This document shows, piece after piece, positions 62,001-64,000 of a DNA stretch of 64,000 nt (its first letter is position 1; every line of letters starts with the position of its first letter). The translations under genes were made by a program, and so were the position numbers. The stretch is from the NCBI RefSeq assembly GCF_000968195.1, contig NZ_FO704550.1, forward strand, positions 2,294,001-2,358,000, written 5' to 3'. Below the pieces are notes generated by a model. The model was not told the DNA's origin, ran no database searches, and worked only from the letters and a program-made list of their open reading frames with translations. Source of the stretch: Xenorhabdus doucetiae (GTDB lineage: Bacteria; Pseudomonadota; Gammaproteobacteria; Enterobacterales; Enterobacteriaceae).

Positions 62001-64000
62001 CGCGGTCTGGCGATGGTGGTCGGCTTACTGGCGATCCTCAAAGCCGGCGGAGCTTATGTGCCGCTTGATCCCGCCTATCCCGCTGAACGGCTGGCGTATA
62101 TGCTGGAAGATGCGGCACCGGTGGCCTTACTGACTCAAGCGACGTTACACGATGAATTACGCGACAAGCTGGACAGCACCTTGCCGACGGTCTTGCTGGA
62201 TAATACGCTGGAGAGTCACGGATCGTTTTCGGCTGACAATCTACCGACTGACAACCCAGACGCACAGGCACTGGGGTTGGCATCACGTCATTTGGCCTAT
62301 GTCATTTACACATCAGGGTCAACCGGCGTACCGAAAGGGGTGATGGTTGAACACGCCAATGTCATTCGCCTGCTGGCCGCAACCCAATCGCGTTTTCAGT
62401 TTGATGACCAAGATGTATGGACGCTGTTCCACTCGTTTGCGTTCGATTTCTCAGTCTGGGAATTGTGGGGCGCCTTGGTTTATGGCGGCCGGTTGGTCAT
62501 TATCTCAGCCGAATGTGCCCGCTCACCCCAGCAATTCTATGCGCTGCTGTGCCGTGAACACGTCACGATCCTCAACCAGACGCCCAGTGCGTTTCGCCAG
62601 TTAATCGCCGCCCAGGATGCCACTGTGCACACCCTGCGCTGCATCATTTTCGGCGGCGAAGCCTTGGAACTGCATACGCTTGCCCCATGGGTGGCCCGCA
62701 ATCCGACGTCGCAAACCCGTCTGGTGAATATGTATGGCATCACCGAGATTACGGTACATGCCACCTACCGTGAACTGACGGAGTCCGATATCCATTCAGG
62801 GCGTGGCAGCTTGATTGGCCGGCCGCTTGCTGATCTGCGGATATATATTCTCGACCCCCACGACCAACCGGTTCCGCTTGGTGTGGCAGGGGAAATCTAT
62901 ATTGTCGGTGCCGGTGTGGCCCGTGGCTATCTGAATCGCCCTGAACTCACTGCCGGGCGCTTCCTTGCCGATCCGTTCTTCCCGGATTCAGCCGCCCGCA
63001 TGTATAAGACCGGTGATCTCGGCCGCTGGCTTCCCGACGGCAATATAGAATATCTCGGCCGCAACGATTTTCAGGTCAAGCTGCGGGGTTTCCGCATTGA
63101 ACTGGGGGAAATCGAGGCCAAACTTGAGCAATGTCACGGTGTGCGCGAGGCGGTCGTGTTGGCGCGCGAAGACCAACCCAATCAGAAACGGCTGGTGGCC
63201 TATCTGCGGCCACAGGCAGGCAGCGAGCTAATACCGGCAGAACTGCGCCAACAGCTTGCCCAACACCTCGCTGACTATATGCTGCCCAGCGCCTTTGTCA
63301 CGCTTGACGCCTTCCCACTGACCCCCAATGGCAAACTGGACCGCAAGGCACTGCCTGCCCCCGATTCATCCTCGGTTGTGGTACGTCAATATGCGGCACC
63401 GCTGGGTGAAATGGAAATGGCGCTCGCCCAGATTTGGCAAAACTTACTGGGGCTGGAGCGAGTCAGTCGCCATGATCACTTCTTCGAACTCGGCGGCCAT
63501 TCGCTGATGATTGTCAGTCTGATCGAAGAGTTACGTAAGCTGGATTGGCAGCTTGACGTTCGCAGCGTATTTGTCGCCCCCGTTCTTGTTGAGATGGCGC
63601 AAGCTATCCGGCGTCAGACCGAGACGTTTGTCGTGCCGCCTAACCTGATCCCGGCAAACTGCACGGCCATCATGCCCGCCATGTTGCCTTTGGTTTCACT
63701 GTCCCAAGCCGAGATTGATGCCATTGTCGCGACGGTGCCGGGGGGTGCCGCCAATGTGCAGGATATCTATCCGCTTTCACCGTTGCAGGAAGGGATCTTG
63801 TTCCATCATCTGCTCCAGACTCAGGGGGATAATTATCTGCTGCAAAGTTTGCTTGCCTTCGATCATCGTCAGCGCCTCGATACTTTCCTGACGGCGCTGC
63901 AACAGGTTATCGACCGTCATGATATTCTGCGCACGGCGGCCTACTGGCAAGATCTGGCTCAACCCGTTCAAGTGGTCTGGCGTCAGGCACCACTGGCGAT
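44091..64000 (+). CDS. Multimodular non-ribosomal peptide synthetase (3' partial)
   Basis: One frame runs from the ATG at 44091 (AGGAG eight bases upstream) to the window edge: at least 6,636 codons. It encodes six complete C-A-T modules and the start of a seventh condensation domain. Carrier serines (GGHSL) are at residues 1067, 2124, 3215, 4288, 5392 and 6471, a regular 1,057-1,104 spacing. Condensation domains 2, 4 and 6 are LCL type (HHIITDGWS or HHIISDGWS). Domains 3, 5 and 7 are dual condensation/epimerization type with the extra motif HHL-x4-GD. The line starts with a C domain, so the first amino acid is probably acylated. There is no epimerase or thioesterase domain yet; the gene continues. 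Predicted product start: acyl-Pro-D-Ala-Val-D-Leu-like-aliphatic-D-Thr. This resembles xenoamicin-type depsipeptides as I recall them; identity is unproven. Confidence 0.93.
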   Translation, partial: MPMSCNGINNDSINNDSINNSTHNRDPLPPADPSASGKFSLSSTQQVVWLDQYLRPDSTCYNLGSVVLIEGKLDEALLIHAFKTVVYRHDALRLRLISTQELPLQELTDTSNVFVTIRDFSDYADAEEQAKQYIHAAFSCPFDLNGELWRFELLRVSDNRWYWQFCCHHLIGDAITLGLIAEEIANTYRCLTRGEEIPQAAPSYLDFIDEDHAYLHSQRYQQDQQFWLERYKNLPPALIQPSSTEKKADNEHPEPLVWQWDRAFFQRIEDAVAAQGLSVLHFMYAVLACYFSRTTYFSRADFSSEDNSEEIVMGIPVHNRKNVKQKRTIGMFSSVIPVGITVAPDDTFLDVMNKTAAELRRCYKRQRLPIAEINRLIQTQQKSGRTQLFDIMLSFEWIEVNADIPNATLKYSKIQRGAPFPLVIAVHQYAFANSEDAHKPVTFEFDFSPDYLSRTEVIALQARLRVLIEAALASPEMPIRNLPMLPESEQQRLAAFNATQVDFPSDGLVHPRFERLAAQQPDAPAVVFGEQTLSYGELNRRANRLAHDLIAQGVQPDDRVAICVERSPAMVTGILAILKAGGAYVPLDPAYPTERLAYMLKDAAPVALLTQTALAGRLHQAVPAAGYTTVLLDAPIASLTEQPDHNPDPQARGLAPHHLAYVIYTSGSTGLPKGVAMPLAALANLLQWHCSPSQPAGSGKTLQFAALGFDVAFQEIFTTLCEGGCLVLIDEALRREPQQLLRLIQQAQIDRVFLPYIALQQLAEAADYAERNGEGNLTCLAHIITAGEQLRITPAIRRFLQRAGHCRLHNHYGPTESHVVTAYTLGTTPEHEPALPPIGRPIANCQIHLLDPHGQPVPLGVTGEIYIAGAGVARGYLNRPELTAERFLRDPFSADPNARMYKTGDLGRWRPDGNIEYLGRNDFQVKLRGFRIELGEIEAQLRQCHGVRDAVVLAREEEPGQKRLVAYLLPEPEARLLPAELRQQLAQHLADYMLPGAFVVLDTFPLTPNGKLDRQALPAPDAAAVVTRGYAAPIGETETALTHIWQTLLGLERVGRHDHFFELGGHSLLAVQLVARIRQKLACELPLQTLFETPVLMTLAHTLAQTAATPQTVIPAADRNQPLPLSFAQQRLWFLGQLDPAASQAYHIPVALRLTGSLDQRALAAAFNRLVARHESLRTRFVSVAGQPCQQLDPADTGFTLSCQDLRPRDPALHAGLVAEIAERESQAPFDFAQGPLFRGQLLQLAAEQHVLLLTLHHIITDGWSLGVLVRELGAFYRAALAGHDALLPPLPIQYADYAVWQHEQLNDKVLAAQRDFWRDQLEGAPALLTLPTDQPRPAVQTYAGRQVAFHLDASLLASLKQLGQRHHTTLFMTLLTGWSIVLSRLSGQEEIVIGTPVANRQHHELEGLIGFFVNTLALRMTCRDDLSVADLLAQVRERALAAYAHQDLPFEQVVEALQPERSLSHSPIFQVMLALDNTPVQEPASPDLQISRIELASHSAHFDLMLLLTETDTGLVGGLEYATDLFDAATIERMVGYLQRILAAMAADATQSITRLPMLSASERQQLLVDFNATQADFPQNALLHQLFETQVTHDFTATAVVCGDQTLSYGELNQRANRLAHHLIALGVRPDDRVAICVERRLEMMVGLLAILKAGGAYVPLDPAYPAERLAYILKDAAPIVVLTQTTLADKLVSTVSTVLLDSQEPFMAMEALPAGDPDPQTLGLTSHHLAYVIYTSGSTGLPKGVAVTHRNTVNFLTWAQRTFQRDELAQALFATSLNFDISVFECFAPLLVGGTVHLMPDILSLVNAATTPSLSLINTVPSAIVHLIEARAVPSCIQTVNLAGEALKAHVVEHLFAHSTVQDVCNLYGPSETTIYSTWTRMKRTTGFHHHIGRPIANTQIYILDTQGQPVPLGVIGEIHIAGAGVARGYFNRPELTKARFLTDPFSPEPDARMYKTGDLGRWLPDGNIEYLGRNDFQVKLRGFRIELGEIEAQLMQCHGVRNAVVIAREDEPGQKRLVAYLQPLDGIELLPAELRQQLAQRLAEYMLPSAFVMLDTFPLTANGKLDRQALPAPDRLAVISRDYAAPCGEAETALAQIWQELLGLEQVGRHDHFFELGGHSLMIVSLIEQLYLLSWQLDVRSVFSAPILAEMAQAIKGDIDSFIVPPNRIPAHCTTLTPEMLPLISLSQAEIDAIAEATPDGVRNIQDIYPLAPLQEGILYHHLRQAQGDTYLLQSLLAFESRERLDAFLSALQQVIARHDILRTAVCWQGLVRPVQVVWRQAPLRINVFVPDTISNTAADNVPSQLQAHTDPRRHRLDLSRAPLFAADIAHDPQQDEWLLSLRFHHLVCDHMTLELIFAEIAQIQQGQADNLSETVPYRNFIAQTLSVPPTVHETYFRAQLADIDTPTAPFGVLAIQDDNAPIAEAHLSLDPALAQAIRTQARRLGVSPGVLFHVAWAQVLAQTSGNDNVVFGSVLLGRLLGGEGASRTLGMFINTLPIRIALAHRSVQEAIQATYHNLTTLLEHEQAPLALAQRCSGMAQSVPLFSTLLNYRHSQISEDGETHVIKIPQIDMRIVAIEERTHYPITLSVDDMEAGFRLTAQTVTRIDPARITTYLATAIGGLVEALAHNPQRRIQDISILPITERQQLLVDFNATQVDFPHNALIHSLFEAQAAQRPDATAVVFGEQTLSYSELNHRANQLAHHLIVLGVRPDDRVAICLERSPALIISLLAILKAGGAYVPLDPTYPAERLRYMLADSEPVVLLTQTTQSDKLDTLIPTVLLDAQASFWAAQPMHNPEAQALGLTSRHLAYVIYTSGSTGQPKGVMVEHRNVLRLIVNSGFADISPNDCIAHCANPAFDASTWEIWAALLNGACLHVVPQSVLLDPAQLCQTLINGQVTALWLTAGLFNEYLEALTPLFGQLRYLLVGGDVLDPRKIQQVQRAESQPAHLINGYGPTETTTFAATYAIVSPVDTDRSIPIGRPIANTRIYLLDPHGQPVPLGVAGEIHIGGAGVARGYLNRPALTAERFLRDPFSAEPDARMYKTGDLGLWLPDGTLEYLGRNDFQVKLRGFRIEPGEIEARLRQCHGVREAVVLAREDQPDQKRLVAYLLPLEGCQLLAADLRQQLAQHLADYMLPSAFVLLEAFPLTPNGKLDRQALPAPDSTDVAVHRYEAPMGEVEIALAQIWQTLLGLEQVGRHDHFFELGGHSLLAVQLMAHIRQDLARELSLQQLFDQPVLMNLAQTLTGVAATAQAAIPVADRHPPLPLSFAQQRLWFLSQIDQAASLAYHIPAALRLSGHLNHPALTRSLSQLIARHEILRTRFVLVAGQPCQQIDAADSGSAVMGSMLSYQDLRALAPASQTDRLAELAAFEAQTPFDFSQGPLIRGHLLQLADEEHVLLLTQHHIISDGWSIGVLMRELSALYRAALAGQNDPLPPLPIQYADYAVWQREWLPEAKLTAQRNFWCSQLAGAPALLTLPTDRSRPATQSFVGGRLPVHFDADLLASLKGLGQRHHTTLFMTVLGAWSIVLARFSGQDEIVIGTPVANRPHHELEPLIGFFVNTLALRVTLHHSTRVADLLKAIRERALAAYAHQDLPFEQVVEALQPERNLSYSPIFQVMLALNNTPPQALTLPDIQCTPVEQRYPSAHFDLTLSLTETEAGLVGELVYAADLFDVATVERMVGYLANVLTAMAADETQRIATLPMLPETERQQLLLGFNATRMDFPQEALFHQLVENQALQHPNATAVVFEEQTLSYGELNRRANQLAHHLMTLGVRPDDRVAVCVERSPAMVVSLLAILKAGGAYVPLDPVYPSERLVYMLEDAAPVALLTQTEWMDKFSGTLPTVLLDNAFDNPNPFLATQPADNPDPQTLGLTSRHLAYVIYTSGSTGQPKGVMIEHRSLCNLITTQQQALALTPDSRVLQFASNSFDACIWECGMAFGAGSRLYLAKRADLLPGAVLSGYLAANAISHVLLSPTVLAAMDALPDTLHTLLVGGEACPPTLVKRWSPGRRMLNAYGPTEITVCATLYPCGNQKENSQEENSQEENAPPIGRPIANTQIYLLDAHAQPVPLGVIGEIYIAGAGVARGYLNRPELTAERFLRDPFSADPDARMYKTGDLGRWLPDGNIEYLGRNDFQIKLRGFRIELGEIEARLRQCHGVREAVVLAREDEPNHKRLVAYLLPEPEAQLLPAELRQQLTHHLAEHMLPSAFVTLPSFPLTPNGKLDRQALPAPDASSIVIRRHEPPTGETETVLAQIWQKLLKLQQVSRHDHFFELGGHSLMIVSLIEELRHLGWQLSVRNVFATPVLADMAQAIQHNTDTFVVPPNLIPADCTAITPAMLPLVSLSQTEIDTIVAHIPDGAGNVQDIYPLAPLQSGILFHHLLQTQGDDYLLHIMLAFATREHLDAFLSALQQVIDRHDILRTAAYWQDLTQPVQVVWRQASLNINVFTPATTDAIAAQLQQQTDPRQHRIDLTRAPLFTVDIAHDPEQQEWLLALRFHHLVCDHTTLDLVFAEIVRILSVRVAQGNMKTLPTVLPYRNFIAQTLSVPASIHEDYFRQQLADIDEPTAPFGVLTMPKAAPKSGEWPDNHGEPVAKARLLLTPERAKAIRAQARRLGVSPSVLFHVAWAQVLAQTSGRDDVVFGSVLLGRLQGISGADQILGMFINTLPMRIALSGRNVQDIVQETYRNLTTLLEHEQAPLALAQRCSGVAQPTPLFSTLLNYRHSQTGQDEIVDTLWSDIRLIRAEERTNYPITLSVDDLGDDFQLTALTVTEVVPEQVTAYLATAIGGLVDALVHNPQQGILDVPILPAAERQQILVDFNATQTDFPQDALIHQHVEAQALLRPDATAVVCAGQTLSYRELNQHANRLAHQLIALGVRPDDRVAICLERSPALIVGLLAILKAGGAYVPLDPTYPVERLAYMLEDAAPVVLLAQAAQSSKLPGTLPRVLLDHLFDGQDPQLAAQPADNPDAKALGLTARHLAYVIYTSGSTGQPKGVMVEHRNVLRLLINNGFADIGPDDCLAHCANISFDAATWEVWSGLVHGARILLIPEKTLLQPADFAQCLSSEGVSALFLTTSLFNHYANLIGPALSGLRYVLFGGEQADTRPAIHLRAEYPPQHLLHMYGPTETTTFATAYVIPETEDKDGRQAIPIGRPIANTQIYILDKQGQPVPIGVGGEIYIAGAGVARGYLNRPELTAGRFLADPFASDPGARMYKTGDLGRWRRDGNIEYLARNDFQVKLRGFRIELGEIEARLMQCDGVREAVVLAREDQPNQKRLVAYLRPQAGVELVPAELRQQLAKHLTEYMLPSAFITLDTFPLTPNGKLDRQALPAPDSSSVVTQTYEAPLGEAEIALAQIWQELLGLEHIGRHDHFFELGGHSLLAVQLASRVRQVFARELPLQQLFDQPRLSDLAQSLTEAAVTTQVTIPVADRHQPLPLSFAQQRLWFLGQLDPAASLAYHIPVALRLTGRLNRPALIHALDRLVARQEILRTRFVLVSGQPYQHIDPADMGFALSYQDLRSLTPEAHANRIAELTALESQTPFDFSQGPLIRGHLLQLADEEHVLLITQHHIISDGWSIGVLIDEITALYRASLDGQDAPLPPLPIQYADYAVWQRDRLQEAALTAQRNFWCARLAGAPALLTLPTDRPRPAVQRYVGSRIPVHLNADLLAALKTLGQRHNTTLFMTVLTGWSIVLARLSGQDEIVIGTPVANRPHHELEGMLGFFVNTLALRVTLNDSARVTDLLAQVREQTLAAYTHQDLPFEQVVEALQPERSLSYSPIFQVMLALNNTPLSTTLQALALPDLQLTPVEQEHQSAHFDLTLSLTETESGLIGELAYAIDLFDAATIARMVGYLTHVLAAIADDETQILTALPMLPEAERQQLLVGFNAHHETFPQDTLIHQRFEAQAAQRPDAPAVVFEGQTLSYGELNRRANQLAHHLIALGVQPDDRIAICVERGLAMVVGLLAILKAGGAYVPLDPAYPAERLAYMLEDAAPVALLTQATLHDELRDKLDSTLPTVLLDNTLESHGSFSADNLPTDNPDAQALGLASRHLAYVIYTSGSTGVPKGVMVEHANVIRLLAATQSRFQFDDQDVWTLFHSFAFDFSVWELWGALVYGGRLVIISAECARSPQQFYALLCREHVTILNQTPSAFRQLIAAQDATVHTLRCIIFGGEALELHTLAPWVARNPTSQTRLVNMYGITEITVHATYRELTESDIHSGRGSLIGRPLADLRIYILDPHDQPVPLGVAGEIYIVGAGVARGYLNRPELTAGRFLADPFFPDSAARMYKTGDLGRWLPDGNIEYLGRNDFQVKLRGFRIELGEIEAKLEQCHGVREAVVLAREDQPNQKRLVAYLRPQAGSELIPAELRQQLAQHLADYMLPSAFVTLDAFPLTPNGKLDRKALPAPDSSSVVVRQYAAPLGEMEMALAQIWQNLLGLERVSRHDHFFELGGHSLMIVSLIEELRKLDWQLDVRSVFVAPVLVEMAQAIRRQTETFVVPPNLIPANCTAIMPAMLPLVSLSQAEIDAIVATVPGGAANVQDIYPLSPLQEGILFHHLLQTQGDNYLLQSLLAFDHRQRLDTFLTALQQVIDRHDILRTAAYWQDLAQPVQVVWRQAPLA
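44109..44153 (+). repeat. Three 15-bp tandem repeats in the NRPS N-terminus
   Basis: Three in-frame units built on AGTATTAACAACGAT encode GINND-SINND-SINNS just before the first condensation domain. Copy number can change without breaking the frame. Confidence 0.85.
44190..47440 (+). other. NRPS module 1 (starter C - A[Pro] - T)
   Basis: The starter-position C domain has HHLIGDA near residue 168 in place of HHxxxDG and opens with QQVVWLDQYL...CYNLGS, a pattern I associate with lipid-initiating C domains. The A domain (about 45590-47150) has YTSGSTGLPKG and the specificity residues DVQFIAHVVK, one change from the classical proline code DVQLIAHVVK. The T-domain serine is at residue 1067. The C domain is visibly lower in G+C than the A domain after about 45,540. 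Confidence 0.8.
47450..50620 (+). other. NRPS module 2 (LCL - A[Ala-like] - T)
   Basis: The LCL domain begins LPLSFAQQRLWFLGQLDPA with active site HHIITDGWS. The A domain (about 48830-50300) gives residues DIFNNALIYK by eye, closest to the known alanine code DLFNNALTYK. The T-domain serine is at residue 2124. The next condensation domain is dual C/E, so this residue should be epimerized to D. Confidence 0.65.
50690..53840 (+). other. NRPS module 3 (dual C/E - A[Val] - T)
   Basis: The dual C/E domain has YPLAPLQEGILYHHLRQAQGD, matching HH(I/L)-x4-GD, and active site HHLVCDH in which the usual final Gly is His. The A domain (about 52060-53600) gives DAWWLGGTFK, close to the valine codes DAFWLGGTFK and DAFWIGGTFK. 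The T-domain serine is at residue 3215. Confidence 0.7.
53870..57110 (+). other. NRPS module 4 (LCL - A[Leu-like] - T)
   Basis: The LCL domain has HHIISDGWS. The A domain (about 55270-56820) gives DAWLLGAVCK, hydrophobic and nearest to leucine codes such as DAWLYGAVMK. Between motifs A5 and A6 it carries an unusual insert NQKENSQEENSQEEN coded by 15-bp repeats. The T-domain serine is at residue 4288. The following dual C/E predicts the D form. Confidence 0.6.
56212..56254 (+). repeat. In-frame 15-bp tandem repeat inside adenylation domain 4
   Basis: Units of AATAGTCAGGAAGAR encode SQEEN, with a diverged first unit NQKEN. They lie in a surface loop after YGPTEITVCATLYPCG. The other A domains lack this acidic insert. 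Confidence 0.8.
57190..60390 (+). other. NRPS module 5 (dual C/E - A[aliphatic?] - T)
   Basis: The dual C/E domain has LQSGILFHHLLQTQGD and HHLVCDH. The A domain (about 58580-60120) gives DAWFLGMTFK, which I do not match to a standard code; an aliphatic residue such as Leu, Ile or Val is the likely class. The T-domain serine is at residue 5392. Confidence 0.55.
60400..63650 (+). other. NRPS module 6 (LCL - A[Thr] - T)
   Basis: The LCL domain has HHIISDGWS. The A domain (about 61800-63370) reads FDFSVWE, then TILNQTPS, IIFGGEAL and VNMYGITEITVHATY, giving DFWNIGMVHK, the classical threonine code. The T-domain serine is at residue 6471. A threonine here could be the ester anchor of a depsipeptide ring. 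The next domain is dual C/E. Confidence 0.85.
63740..64000 (+). other. NRPS module 7, start of a dual C/E domain (cut by the window)
   Basis: The stretch DIYPLSPLQEGILFHHLLQT followed by QGD is the N-terminal signature of a dual condensation/epimerization domain. The rest lies beyond the window, so the threonine of module 6 is predicted to be epimerized and extended. Confidence 0.85.

Overview
The window looks like a chromosome segment of an entomopathogenic Morganellaceae bacterium, most likely Xenorhabdus (Photorhabdus less likely). The evidence is an Enterobacterales core gene order with AT-rich spacers, a giant non-ribosomal peptide synthetase (NRPS) with dual condensation/epimerization domains, an orphan Hcp (type VI secretion) cassette, and a long type I-E CRISPR array. 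The genus call is inference.

Region 1 (1-28.75 kb) is conserved backbone. It carries adhE (5' end cut by the window edge), tdk, hns, a minus-strand galU-ugd-epimerase operon for UDP-uronic acids, ychJ, purU, one tRNA-Tyr with an rtT-like repeat behind it, a LysR regulator, xthA, ydjA-selD-topB, sppA, ansA, yeaC, msrB, gapA, yeaD, dadA-dadX, fadR, nhaB and dsbB. Several adjacencies (hns-tdk-adhE, tRNA-Tyr/purU/ychJ, ydjA-selD-topB, sppA-ansA, msrB/gapA/yeaD, dadA-dadX, fadR/nhaB/dsbB) match E. coli as I recall it.

Region 2 (28.75-32.83 kb) is a CRISPR array of 63 repeats with its leader at the dsbB side and decayed repeats at the far end. No cas gene is in the window. Three spacers occur twice and one repeat-spacer unit has an internal deletion.

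Region 3 (33.0-43.8 kb) is accessory. A ydeE-like MFS gene is truncated and abuts a complete IS630-family element with TA target duplication. Next comes an intact cassette (hcp, a DUF6402-like putative effector, a small membrane protein as candidate immunity), then the arginine-dependent acid resistance pair adiA-adiC, then a second, decayed copy of the same cassette in the same orientation. In that second copy hcp and the effector are fused remnants and only the membrane protein persists. A two-gene holin/endolysin-like cassette without other phage genes follows.

Region 4 (44.09 kb to the end) is a single open reading frame, open at the window edge, of at least 6,636 codons. It encodes six complete NRPS modules plus the start of a seventh. 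Condensation domains alternate between ordinary LCL and dual C/E types. Specificity codes read by eye suggest Pro - Ala - Val - Leu-like - aliphatic - Thr, with D-configuration predicted at positions 2, 4 and 6. A leading condensation domain suggests an N-acylated peptide. A xenoamicin-type depsipeptide is my best guess, not a proven identity.
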